A DNA stretch of 64,000 nt from Dicaeum eximium (GCA_013396995.1 VWZP01001589.1:2193069-2257068), one strand, 5' to 3'. Counted from the stretch's first letter, positions 53,101-64,000 are shown. Translations and numbers: made by a program. The notes: generated by a model from the sequence alone, not told the origin.

Positions 53101-56100
53101 AAGATATGATGACAGACATGTCTGACTATCTTCACAGTACATCTGTTCTTTATTTCAGGGATATAAGTCCTGTTAATATGGGCACGTATTACCTCGGTAG
53201 CTGCTTAAAAAGTTTACTTGTGTTTCAAAAGCCAGAAAAATTTATCAAGAGGCTTTAGTCAAAAAGGTTCCCACAACCCACACTGCTCCACAACATCTAT
53301 AGTACCAAAATATCCCATGTAAAATCAACCAAGATAGACCTATATGACCTCTAGCTACACCTTGCAACCTGAGCAGTGATGGGTTATTTATCCTGTGTTC
53401 TTTTTATATCATGACAGGTATGTTTATAAAGATTGTTCAGATCTTCTGCAAAGATCTTTCTTCTAAAACAGGTACAAGAATGACCTAGCAAGACAAAGAC
53501 AGTGCATCCCTAATGATGCAAAGCATTACCATTTTCACTTTGTTACATTAACGCATACAGCAATTTCTAATACCAAACCACTCAGCACATACTACACAGG
53601 TTCTATTACTGTTCTTTTCACTCAGATGGTATTTTTTAAAATAAAAATTCCACATATTATAGGTCTACAAGGGAAGAAGCAAGAAAATAAATATCTCACC
53701 ACAGTTTACGAACTAGATTTTTTTAGTTCATGAATAGTTCATGACACTATTCACCTTCCAATGTCAATAGTCGTAGACAAGAAGAGTGTATGTTTTTCAC
53801 AGTCATATGACATACTTTTTATTTTCTAGAGTATAGCTCATAAGAAGCTCTACTAATAAATAATTTGGAGCTGAATTTCCCTCCAGTAAAATTGTGTTCT
53901 GAATACTGAGTGCATGGAGTATGTTAGAAATTGGTGTTTATTTCTCTTCACTTCAGAAACATGCTGTATTTCAGAAGGTAAAAATTCATCTCTAGAGTTT
54001 ACAATTTTTTAAAAACACCAGATTACAGAGGAGAAAGAAAATCTCTTGGGTGACCTCACATTCTGGTGCATTAACAGTGAGCACAGTCAATACAGTGAAT
54101 TATTCTTATTTAGCAGCAAATTCACAAGCATCAGAGGAGGAACAAAGAGACATGCTCCACTTTAAGTAGAACTGAGGCACTAATTGAAACAAAATATTAC
54201 TTTGCTCAAAGAAAAATCATAGGTTATAGCTGCATTACTGTTTTGAGTCACCAGTTAGACCCTAATAAAAGGGGTAAGTTTTAGACCTCAATTGATTTCT
54301 GGGTGCTCTGCTGAAAAGAAAGTATTGGAGCACAGTCCACCCACAGTGCACTTAAAGTGATTCAGAGCTGACAGGCAATAAAAGAAATATTGTTCGTCTT
54401 CTCATTTAGTAGAGCAAGAATAGCTGTATGCAATTTTATTTCTGAACTTGATAAGTGAAAAATGACTCATTTTATTAGATAAAGACCATTTTAAAAAGCT
54501 TGCTCCTATAATTTGCATATTTTGAAAATGAAATTTGTTCATCACTAAATGGTTAAATATATTATGAGATAGATGAAAGCCTATAGAATATTAAAAAAAT
54601 GGTTACACACAGGAATTAAATAAAAAGGGAATGTACTAAAAAGGAGAACCTGTCTTGAATTTTATGTCCCTTCCCTGCATTTAAAAATGGATGTGCCAAT
54701 CAAAACTGCAACTGCAAATTACTTTATCATTCATGCAACTCACAAAGCATATAAACAAATGACCTTGTAGCTCTACTGCTTTGCTAGTTCTATGCCACAA
54801 ATCAGGCAGGTAACAAAGATTTTACAGGTTGAGAGCATGTTCTTGAATGCATATACTGTTATCTCTCTCACATACACACACACACTTTTAATTAATGTAT
54901 ATTGGCTACATAGTCATCATTCCTCCCTCCATCCTTTTCCCAATTGTGCCATCAAAAGACAGTGAGTGGTAAAGAGGTAAGACATGATTATACACCCAAG
55001 CTGGAGACAGTTCTGTCAGTCTGTTTGCCTGGGTGTTAATAGATATGTAAAGTAAGATAGATTTTGAAAAATCACATTAACACCATTAAAAACTCACAAT
55101 AGAACTACCAATTTGGTATATACAGTCAAATTATAAATATTCTCTCTGTTGTCAGTTGTTTCATTTTCAAAGTTTAATTTAAGGGGAATACTGGGGGGAA
55201 AAATAACTTCTAGGAGTCAGAAAAGATTATTTTGTTTTCAAGTCACCAAACTGGAATTCAGGACACCCAGTTCAACCATGTTCACTGCAGAGTTTTTGTA
55301 TTTTTTAAAACCATCTAATTTAATCTCCCCATAAATATCTTTTGTCTACAGCTTGTTCAGGCTATATACAGCTTATACAGATCTTTTATGGAAAGAAGCA
55401 GGGATTTATGTGTATGAATTCTGCATATAGCTCACAGGGCCTTGCAATGGCCACTTACACCTGGAAAATGAATAAAGAGGTTGTATGACCTTTCTGCTTG
55501 CCCCATTACTCATGCCTGAGAGAAGCCCCCAGTGAACATCTGCAGAGCAAACTGATTATTCTTTTCCCCAAACCTTCATCCCTCCTCTAGATGCCTATGT
55601 AAGAAGTTGGAGAATAGTTATTGAATCAACTTGAAGTACAATTATTTTGTGTAATTCCATATCTGATCTCTTACATCCACTAATGACATATAAAACATGC
55701 AAATTTGTACACCAGCACAGAGTGGAGTTCTGTATCTGTCACAGTAGCCCACAAGTTAAGGGTTCTGTTGAGAAAATTTCTCTCTACTTACAACATTTAC
55801 AGAAAGTGCAGCAGATCTGAAAATAGTCCCATTCAAATTTGGAGTACGGATGTTTGGTGATACAGGTTCTGTCAGTGCAGTTTCCATTTTAAAAGGTTGG
55901 ACATGGAGTCAAGGCTTGTGATTGGCACCAATTATTTCAGTAGTATAAGAAATAATTCTGATTTTTAATTCCAACTCAGTAGATGATAAAAACTTGCCTT
56001 TAAACATCATGCAAAGATTGCAGGTGGTCAATAGATAATGAAAATTCCTGTCTACAGAAAAGACAATATCTTAGTACTGACTAAGTGATCTTCACCCTAA

Positions 56101-56325
56101 GTCAAGAAGCAGTGGAGATGTTTTTTGATTGTGATAGTCCAGAAAATCCTCTTGTGACGTTAGAGGTTCAGTTTTGGGTTAGAGCAAACACAGCTGAGAA
56201 AAGTTTGAAGGAAGGCTGCACGTTGTTCTGGAAATGCACAGCCATGCTTCTGGCAGCCTTGCTCTGTGTATTTGGCTGCTGCCAAGGACAGCCCTGGGCA
56301 TAGATGAAGGCACGAGCTGCCCAAG
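50110..56325. other. unique non-coding sequence
   Basis: About 6.2 kb without a recognised gene. It contains scattered A/T runs and a short CACACA tract near 54870. An open plus-strand frame at 56085-56303 (72 codons) lies directly before the retroviral LTR. It has no recognised domain. Confidence 0.55.
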
Positions 56326-56330
56326 GCAGG

Positions 56331-57360
56331 TGTCATGGTTTGAGGCTTACCCAGAAATGGTAAGAATTTGTGGGCGGCTCAGTGAAATCCCAGGTGAAGA
56401 AATGCAGGAGGAAGAAGGAGGAGCTTCCTCTTTCCAGGTAGAGAGCCCAGAGGGAAGAACTCTTGCCCGGGCCGGCCTGGGTGGGGCTGGGCCCCTGCCC
56501 CAGGCCCGGCCCAGCCGGNNNNNNNNNNNNNNNNNNNNNNNNNNNNNNNNNNNNNNNNNNNNNNNNNNNNNNNNNNNNNNNNNNNNNNNNNNNNNNNNNN
56601 NNNNNNNNNNNNNNNNNNNNNNNNNNNNNNNNNNNNNNNNNNNNNNNNNNNNNNNNNNNNNNNNNNNNNNNNNNNNNNNNNNNNNNNNNNNNNNNNNNNN
56701 NNNNNNNNNNNNNNNNNNNNNNNNNNNNNNNNNNNNNNNNNNNNNNNNNNNNNNNNNNNNNNNNNNNNNNNNNNNNNNNNNNNNNNNNNNNNNNNNNNNN
56801 NNNNNNNNNNNNNNNNNNNNNNNNNNNNNNNNNNNNNNNNNNNNNNNNNNNNNNNNNNNNNNNNNNNNNNNNNNNNNNNNNNNNNNNNNNNNNNNNNNNN
56901 NNNNNNNNNNNNNNNNNNNNNNNNNNNNNNNNNNNNNNNNNNNNNNNNNNNNNNNNNNNNNNNNNNNNNNNNNNNNNNNNNNNNNNNNNNNNNNNNNNNN
57001 NNNNNNNNNNNNNNNNNNNNNNNNNNNNNNNNNNNNNNNNNNNNNNNNNNNNNNNNNNNNNNNNNNNNNNNNNNNNNNNNNNNNNNNNNNNNNNNNNNNN
57101 NNNNNNNNNNNNNNNNNNNNNNNNNNNNNNNNNNNNNNNNNNNNNNNNNNNNNNNNNNNNNNNNNNNNNNNNNNNNNNNNNNNNNNNNNNNNNNNNNNNN
57201 NNNNNNNNNNNNNNNNNNNNNNNNNNNNNNNNNNNNNNNNNNNNNNNNNNNNNNNNNNTTCTCTTGAAGTTTTGAGCCTGCTTTGCTTTTCTCCTAGTTG
57301 ATCCTATTTTACAGCAGGAGAGTGCTCTGGTGATTAACCAGCACGAGAAAACCCACCACA
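56331..57360 (+). repeat. 5' LTR, interrupted by a gap
   Basis: Starts TGTCATGGTTTGAGGC and ends ACCCACCACA; the termini are imperfect inverted repeats. A very GC-rich stretch (GGCCCGGCCCAGCCGG at 56503-56518) leads into 740 N. After the gap come TTCTCTTGAAG, then TTACAGCAGGAG, and the end. The start shares the TGTCATGGTTT word with other songbird LTRs. Confidence 0.82.
56519..57258. other. assembly gap, 740 N
   Basis: Unknown bases inside the LTR. The long open frames spanning it (56234-57301 plus strand, 56333-57361 minus strand, 56463-57275 plus strand) consist mainly of N and are not genes. Confidence 0.99.
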
Positions 57361-57365
57361 TTTAG

Positions 57366-57383
57366 TGGTGCATTGGCCGGGAA
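57366..57383 (+). promoter_or_regulatory. retroviral primer binding site, tRNA-Gly(GCC)
   Basis: These 18 bases are the exact reverse complement of the last 18 nt of vertebrate tRNA-Gly(GCC) including CCA. The site lies 5 nt after the LTR end, the expected position for priming minus-strand synthesis. It confirms the orientation and shows that the LTR end at 57360 is genuine. Confidence 0.93.
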
Positions 57384-57457
57384 AAATTCAGATTGATTCA
57401 AATTGGGGAAAATTCAGAATTGGCGAACCAAACCACTACACTAATTGGTGTTTCCGC

Positions 57458-57491
57458 CTGGTGATTAACCAGCACGAGAAAACCCACCACA
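57458..57491 (+). repeat. 34-bp stub of the 3' LTR
   Basis: Identical to the last 34 bases of the 5' LTR (57327-57360). Bases immediately upstream differ (CTCTGG context in the first copy, CGCCTGG in the second), so the repeat edge is sharp. It is followed directly by the target duplication. It is best read as what remains of the 3' LTR after a deletion that removed the viral interior. Confidence 0.85.
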
Positions 57492-57496
57492 GCAGG

Positions 57497-60400
57497 GCAC
57501 TAGAGAAGGCAGCAGAGCACCATGGGTGCTCCCTCCCATCAGTCAGTGACAGCTCCCCAGTGCGCCAGGCTCGATATTATGCTTACCTAACAAAGAGGCA
57601 GAAGGTCTTTCTTTTGGGGGGGGGGAGGGGAGAAATATAATATAAACACATACATATTTCCACTTCTTCCTCATTCTTCTCCTTAACAGTATTTTTACAT
57701 CAAAGGAAGAAGTTCAAAGACAGTTAAACATACATACATATATATATAAATCTAAAAAAAGGAAGAAAAACCAACCACACAAAAATTCCCTCAAATTATG
57801 AGATCCAATTTTTGATCTCCAAATTAGGGTCTCAAGCTATAATTAGAACTTTTCATTTAGGAAGATTTGATCATAAAAAATCTCATTTAAATGTGTATGT
57901 CCAAGGTACAGAGCGTACATATCTCTTTTTTTCTCTAATATAGGCAAGATGTTTTTGAAACAGAGTTCTGTGAAAACTCCTCCATCAAAGGTCATCTCAT
58001 TTTAGATTAAACCTACCTTTATTAAATCAAGTTCTTTTAAGGACAAATTGTTCACTATTGACCCAATTATCTAACTTGTGTGTGTACTTACCTGCCCACA
58101 TGTACTCTGGCAAGTGCTATAATTATCTTGATGAATCACAAATAGAATTTACATTTTACCTTGCAAGTACCAGAAAGCAGTGACTAGAGCATGACTTGAT
58201 TATATAAATGCTACCTTATTTCCAGGAATGACGACAGAGCTGGTAAAAAGTGCTGTTAAATATAGCTCTAAATGAGCCACTCTGTTTGGCAGATAGAGAG
58301 AAAACAAAAATCAGAAAAACAGTCAAAGAAAATGACAAAAGAGGGAAGACTTAAAAAAAGTCACCATAATCTGATAAAAAACCTGGAAGACAAAGAAAAT
58401 ACCAATAAGCTGAAATCTTTCAAAGCCTCTGTAGGAAGGATCTAAAAGTGGGAAGGCAGGAAAAACGTTACATAATATAATAGTCAAAAGGCAGGAAACA
58501 CAATTGTGATTCTTCTCCTCCAGTTTTCTAACGTAATTACAGCCACTCATTTCCACACAGCCTATACATACGAAACTACTGGAAAGCCCCAGCAATTTCT
58601 GCCAGCATTCATTGAAATTTACACTCAGTAGATTTCCCTTGCAGAACCCTGAAGGGCTCTTCTTTCCAATCCCTGTGACCAAAGGACACTAATTTTTTTT
58701 CTTATAAATATGTAGAGTCATGGTAAAATCGAGCTATGTTGTCTTCTGACAGCTCTTCAAATTGTGGAAACTAGAATGCTAGGACATTAAACATTTGCAA
58801 AGCCATTAGGAGAAGAATTTGAGACTGCCCTTGAGTTCTGTACAGTGGGATCTAGTTGATAACACCAGCTTTCCTTTGCTTTCCGTTGCCTTTTCATTTT
58901 TTCAAAAAAGTCTTAGAAAACACTAAATTTTAGAAATTGATCAGTGAACTTCCATCTGTGGCTACACCTCCACACAGTGGCATCATGATTTATCGATATA
59001 ATGTTTATTTAGAAAGATGTTTAGATAAATACTTAATAGGAATTTTTCTGGGAAGTAAACATTTTTTCTGAAACAGCTACTGATGACTATAATAACTTCT
59101 AATCACCTCCGAGTTATTAGGTTACCAATCAAAAACTTTTTTTCTTAATACAGATTCAGATCTAACTATAAACTACAAACTATTCACATCTAAACTATAA
59201 ACTTTAAAAATTAGAAATCTAAACTTCAAAATCTAGAAATATATATATTTGAATGTAGTTTAGGTTCTAATGAATGGGTCTGAATTGAAGCTCTGTTGCT
59301 CACTTTTTAAATATTGGTGTTCTCTTTTTTAATCTTCCTTAGAACATGTTAGTGGGGGTACGGTTTATTTTGGAGGGGTTTTTGGTTTTTAAACTCTTTA
59401 TTCTTTTAGGAGTAGAGGATACTATTTTACCTGGGACAAATCCAAGCCTGCCTTTGATAAGAACACAGAAAAGCAAACAAAACAAAACAAAACAACCAAC
59501 CAAACAAAAAAAAATTCTGAAAATTAAAAAGGCTGGAGCAGAAACTAACACGGCTTTGTCAGAACTAAGCTTGCTAAACACATCTAAATGCCTTTAGGAC
59601 AGGGGAACAGGCCTTTTAAACAGAGGAGGTGCTGTAGGTGCTGTACAGCTCAGCCTCTGGCACTGCTTCATGTGGCATTTTCAAAGCAAGCTACAGAAAA
59701 TCATTCAAGCTAAAACTTATGTTAGGTGGGTGTAAAATAAAGGGGAAAAAAATCACTTGCAGGATATCTGTGGCTCACAGCAAAGCTGTGATGAACTGTG
59801 TATTAGCTTACCGTGGTTTCTGGTACTGTCCACTACACACCATGGTAAAGGTAAATAATCTTATGAAATGGAACAAAATGAAGCTGGGACAGACTGCAAA
59901 TACACTGAGGAAAAGATTATGACTCCAGAGAAATTAGAACAATGACTTGAAAAAGAGGAATACAAAAATCATTAAAAATATGTGCTGGTGGGAATAAACC
60001 AACTCGGACAAATAGAGAATGGCAAAACTGATGTTGAAATTTAGTCCCTAGTGAATTCTGACCTGAAAATAGTCAACAAGGTTGTGTAAAAAAACTGCAA
60101 AACACAATGCAGTATGCATAAAAAGGAGCCTAACAGACAAGTCATGCATCTTCTCCAGTCCATAATATTAAGTGTTTAATAATAAGATCTTACCCAATTG
60201 GGATCCACAGCTCAGGAAGGGCACAATTGATGGCAAAGAGTCCAGAGAATTATCTAATATCTCAAACCTACTTTACCACTATCTATTCTTCAGATGTAGT
60301 GAGGCCATATTTTGGTAACAAAAATAGTTTTGATTAAATGCATTAGAAAAATCCAGCTCTTCCTAAATGCAAAACAGATTGAAAACACAATTTATGAGCA

Positions 60401-61082
60401 AGAGGAGAAAAAAAAAAAAGTCAAAGTTAATGGTTATAATGTAATCTATCCCCAAAACATAACAGAAAATATCAGCTAAATGTTTAAAAAATTTAGTTTA
60501 GTCATATTCTATTCAACAGTGAGAACAACACATACACAAAAAAAGCCTGAAATTCTGATGATAATTACATTTAAAATAAAGCCAAAAGTTCTGTTTACTT
60601 TCAAAATCTGGAGAGATTTTCTTTACAGTTAAAACCAATTAAAGTTTTTGTCATCTCCTGATGTTAATTAATGGTTTTGCACTGACCTCAGTGAGCACAG
60701 ATGTTTTGCAAGGTGCATTCTGTTAAGAGCAATTGATGCTCTAAACAGCTGATAGTAACTCTCTGTCTTCCTCTTCCCTGTCCTTCACATACCCTGAACT
60801 AATTAAAGCTAGGAGTGTTTACTAGTAATTTAATAAAAAACTCAATCTTCACAATCACTGAAATTGCTTTGATTTAGCACAACACTTGTGCTTTCCAAGA
60901 TAATTTGTGAATTAAATAATAAAGAGCACTAGATTTAAGCAAGCTTGAAATGTGAATTCCAGAGTGAATACAATCAGAGAAAGGGTAATCATTCCCAGGT
61001 ATGAAGAGTGGCTGCAGGAAATTGAGATGGACCTGTAAATTAGGCAGTTTCGTTTCATGAAAGGAAACAAAATCTTGGAACT
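57497..61082. other. unique non-coding sequence
   Basis: No recognised gene. It holds a G-run at 57616-57630, a short (CATA)n/(TA)n tract near 57728-57750, a duplicated AACTATAAACT word near 59164-59205 and short A-runs. Confidence 0.55.
57616..57630 (+). repeat. G-run
   Basis: Ten G, one A, then four G. It can in principle form a G-quadruplex and is also a likely place for sequencing length errors. Confidence 0.8.
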
Positions 61083-61290
61083 GCAATGAGGATCAATTTG
61101 ACAAGGTTTGGTCCATTTCCCTCCTCTTCATGTAATCCCATGAAATTTTATTGTTTTCTCTTCAGAATATTCCCTTTCTATTTTAGCACTTTGTTACACC
61201 AATTTCTTCTCCTGTCTCTTGCTTTCACTTTCTTCCCTGATTTCAGGACTTCAAGGAGTATCATTGTGGAAAGTTTTAGCGCATTCCACT

Positions 61291-61630
61291 TCAAAAAAGA
61301 ACACCCACCCCACTGCCCAAAGATTCACACCTGCTTTTACTGATATGCCCAGGGTTAGGCTTGAATAATCCACAAAGCCCAGAGCTCCAGGGACACTGAC
61401 ACTACAAGGTGCATGCCAAAGGGAGCACAGAACCGCCCCAACATTGCTCCCTCCGAACCTTTCTCCTGGGAAACTCCCTTGTGGTTTGCACCTCTGCAAA
61501 AGCCTGTTTTTAAGGCCATGATTAGGGATGGGCACACCTAAAGGTTAAAATTTTAAAAAGAAAAAACACTAGACCACCAAAGATATTGAAAACACAAAAG
61601 CCATACTAAAGTGGAGTATTTAAGGTCATC
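61291..61630. other. foreign insert within repeat copy 1
   Basis: About 340 bp of GC-richer sequence (CACCCACCCCACTGCCC near 61303, CTCCAGGGACACTGACAC near 61386, ACTCCCTTGTGGTTTGCACC near 61473) separate the first and last parts of repeat copy 1. Removing it leaves about 350 bp, close to the size of the other copies. It could be an older insertion of a mobile element. Exact boundaries and target duplications could not be fixed. Open frames here on the minus strand show no recognised protein. Confidence 0.55.
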
Positions 61631-62012
61631 CCATTACATTTGATTATGACCACCTATTTTCTGCAATTTTCTAATTTCATTCAATTGAATTTCAATTCCT
61701 TTAAAGTCCACCCCAGGTGGTTTGTTTCATTTTCTTCTCTGATTTCAAGATTTCATTCCCTTTCCTGAAAGGAAATTCTTCTTTTTCATTTTTTAAATTT
61801 CTTCTACTGTCTTTTTGTTTACATTTCTTTGTTGATTTTGGGATTTCAATGCCAATAATTTTAACACATTTTGGTCCTTTTCCCTACACAACATTTCATC
61901 TCAGTCAATATTCTAGTCAATGCATTGTCAAATATACTCTTTTTTTCCAATTGCATTCGGTATTAACTTAAATCCTAGCTAGAGTGTTTGTTCCGCATTC
62001 TTCTCTGATTCC

Positions 62013-62072
62013 AAGATTTCATTCTCTTTCTTGATAGGAAAAATTTCCTATCAGGAAGGGGAATGATATCTT
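62013..62072. repeat. hairpin between repeat copies 2 and 3
   Basis: Two 29-nt arms (62013-62041 and 62044-62072) separated by two bases. Twenty-five of 29 positions pair perfectly and three of the other four are G-T wobble pairs if transcribed. It is the homologue of the hairpin at 62804-62857. Confidence 0.85.
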
Positions 62073-62803
62073 GAGATTTCAATGAGGATCAGTTGGGCAA
62101 GCTTCAGTCCGTTTCCCTGCACTTCATATCATCTGAGTTGCTTTTATAAAGTTTTCACATTGTTTCAGTACTTACTGTTTTATTAATTTAGCATTTCCTT
62201 TCTTCAACTCCATCTCCTGTCTCTTTGTTTATCTTCCTAGATTTCAGGATTTCAATGGCAAAAATATTTGTAAGCTTCAGTCCATTTCACTGCATCATAT
62301 TGCAATTCAGTACATTTGGTTGAAGTCCATCCAACAACAAATTTACTTTCTTTTTTACAGTTGTATTTCATTTAATCATATCTCCAATCTAGACCATTTG
62401 TTCAAATTCTTTTCTCTTTTCATGATTTCATTCCATTTTCTGAAAGAAAAACATCTTGAAATCTGAGAAGACAGTGGAACAAACATCCTGGCAAGGAGAT
62501 ATGAGGAAATAAGATGAAACTGAAACAGAAAACCAGAAACTTTGCAAATAGACTGACTAAAATCAAGTGTACTGAGATGAAATGAGGTGCATTTAAAAGC
62601 ACTGAAACTTGCCAAAATTATTCCCATTGAAATCCCAAAATCAGGGAAGAAAAGTAAATAAAGAGGAGACGAAATTGAAGAAATAAAGTGCCAAAAAAAA
62701 AAAATTCTGAAACCAAGTGAAAAGAATAAAAGCAACTGGGATGCCATGAAGTGCAGGGAAATGGACCGTAGCTTGCCCAATTGATCCTCCTTGAAATCAC
62801 AAG

Positions 62804-62857
62804 ATTTCATTCCCTTTCCTGAAAGGACATTCTTCCTTTCAGGAAAGGGAATGAAAT
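62804..62857. repeat. perfect 24-bp hairpin between repeat copies 4 and 5
   Basis: The arms at 62804-62827 and 62834-62857 are exact reverse complements, with the six-base loop CATTCT. Each arm contains CCTTTCCTGAAAGG or its complement. The perfect match in an otherwise diverged array suggests recent conversion or recent formation. Confidence 0.95.
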
Positions 62858-63025
62858 ATTGAAATCAAAGAAGACAGTGGAACAAACACTCTGGCAAGGA
62901 AATACCATCAAATCAAATACAATTGTGAAAAAGAAAAAAGGAGATTTAGAAATGGAATGACTACAAAAAAAAATATTGAGATGAAATGTGGCACAGTGAA
63001 AAGGAACAAAGCTTGCCAATTTTCT

Positions 63026-64000
63026 GGTTTATTTCAATTATTCAATTATTTGAAGACTATGCCAATTCTTGAAGCCAGCTGAACAGGGATCAGGCTGCCT
63101 CTAGAATGGTTAATTCTTTCATACCCTGACCAGAACTGGCTACATAGTAAAGCTGTCACTAGTGGGCCCCTGATTAATTTTTTTACTCTGTTTATGCAAG
63201 GTAGTGTTTCAGAGTGATCCAGTCTAGTAATTTAATCAAAAACTCCAGTTCAAACACCAGATCCTTAAAGATCAAATACCAGAGTCTTAAAATAATAACA
63301 AATTTCATTCAGCATCCTAAAGTGATTAATCATTTGCGCTGAAGATCAACACTTCAAAATGTCAAATTCTTCTTACATACACCCTTTTTCTGCCTATAGA
63401 TAAAGTCTATCTATACTTTTTAGATTATTCGGATCGAGTGGCAACTTATGTGAAACAAGTCAGGGAACCCAAAACCAGAACAAAGGACTAATTCTATTCT
63501 CCCCTCAGTGGAGCTTCAGCAAAACCTAGCCAGACAGTGTCACAGAATTCTTCCTGGGTTTTAATCAAAGAAGGGCTGAAAATGCCACAAACATAAACAA
63601 GAGATGCTGGAAATTTCCAGAGGGACACGTCCAGGAGTTTTCTTACTTGACATAGTTACCTTTTTTTTTTCCAAATAACATTTTGATCCCCAGCTGCAAT
63701 AAAACTCAGAAGCTGAAGCACAGCACCTGTACTTTTTCCTCTCCTCAGCTTGTGAACAGCTCACTGAAAACCTCCTGTATTTATGCCAGTTGTTTGTTTT
63801 TTGTGTGTTTTTTTTTTTTTAATGGCAGATAACTTTGGCAATCAGGCAGCTGAATCAGATGTTCCAATGCAATTTCTGGAAACTGAAAATAATAACAAAG
63901 CTATTTAGAGCTCTGATAGAAAAGGATTAGTACACAGGTTTCCTCTAAGAGGAAATTTGGTGTTTTCTTTAACCCAGGTTCCTATCAGTGATCCCAATTT
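63026..64000. other. unique non-coding sequence to the window end
   Basis: No recognised gene or repeat family. T-rich runs lie at about 63661-63671 and 63795-63821. Confidence 0.6.

Larger units (their letters stand above)
56326..57496 (+). mobile_element. endogenous retrovirus remnant with 5-bp target duplications
   Basis: The element runs from TGTCATGG at 56331 to CCCACCACA at 57491 and is flanked by identical GCAGG at 56326-56330 and 57492-57496. A 5-bp duplication is usual for the ERVL-like (class III) group. In order it contains a 5' LTR, a primer binding site, about 75 bp of leader, and a 34-bp copy of the LTR's right end. No gag, pol or env sequence is present, although the size of the N run inside the LTR is not independently known. 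The perfect target duplication indicates that both outer ends belong to one insertion event. Confidence 0.85.
61083..63025. repeat. array of ~390-bp hairpin-linked repeats, partly inverted
   Basis: At least five diverged copies of one unit occur. The unit begins ATTTCAATGAGGATCAGTTG then GGCAAGCTTCAGTCC and TTTCCCTGCACTTCAT. It continues through a TCTCCTGTCTCTTTGTTTA block, a GATTTTGGGATTTCAATGGC block and an ACATTTCATCTCAGTACA block. It ends GTGTTTGTTCC...TTCTCTGATTTCAAGATTTC and CTTTCCTGAAAGGA. Copies 1-3 read plus (61083-61774, 61775-62043, 62044-62452). Copies 4 and 5 read minus (62453-62803, 62858-63025). Hairpins separate copies 2/3 and 4/5. Copy 1 is interrupted by foreign sequence. 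No family known to me matches, and no coding capacity is visible. Confidence 0.85.

Noticed and set aside
56234..57361. Open frames of 270-355 codons at the ERV
   Set aside because: Most of their length is N, and the rest is LTR sequence.
62376..62810. 144-codon minus-strand open frame
   Set aside because: Lies entirely inside the inverted repeat array, and homologous copies do not keep the frame.
1..64000. CRISPR array, bacterial operon, tRNA or rRNA genes
   Set aside because: No regularly spaced short repeats, no operon-like packed frames and no cloverleaf or rRNA signature were seen. The interspersed repeats are those of a bird genome.

Overview
This window reads as vertebrate nuclear DNA, most likely from a bird and probably a songbird. 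It is AT-rich by eye and has no compact gene organisation. It carries scattered remnants of CR1 LINEs, the dominant avian retroposon. It also carries three LTR elements whose ends resemble passerine endogenous retrovirus LTRs. I found no prokaryotic signals, no CRISPR array, no recognisable tRNA, rRNA or snRNA gene, and no complete protein-coding gene. Species and LTR-family assignments rest on remembered consensus features, not on a search.

Layout. From 1 to 31 kb the sequence is mostly unique intergenic or intronic DNA. It contains CR1 scraps at 2.75, 7.66-8.05, 16.9 and 24.7 kb and a 135-bp internally deleted LTR at 28.85 kb. A 97-base assembly gap lies at 31.05 kb between a T-run and an A-run. 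Two CR1 fragments in the same orientation follow at 32.3-33.35 kb, the second keeping part of a broken reverse transcriptase. An old passerine-type LTR ends at 38.22 kb. A GC-richer block and a 120-bp (TG/TA)n tract lie at 43.3-44.0 kb. A longer CR1 3' end is at 46.55-47.07 kb and a shorter one at 50.0-50.1 kb.

At 56.33-57.49 kb there is an endogenous retrovirus remnant bounded by perfect 5-bp target duplications. It has a 5' LTR containing a 740-base gap, an exact 18-nt tRNA-Gly primer binding site, a short leader, and only the last 34 bp of the 3' LTR. At 61.08-63.03 kb lies the most unusual structure: copies of a roughly 390-bp unit, first in direct and then in inverted orientation, separated by hairpins, one of which has a perfect 24-bp stem.

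Genes. A few minus-strand segments (22.36, 39.56, 49.34 and 49.47 kb) are open in one frame and flanked by splice-like signals. They could be exons of one large minus-strand gene whose introns fill the window. I could not recognise any protein, and chance matches are expected over 128 kb of double-strand search space, so these are low-confidence candidates.
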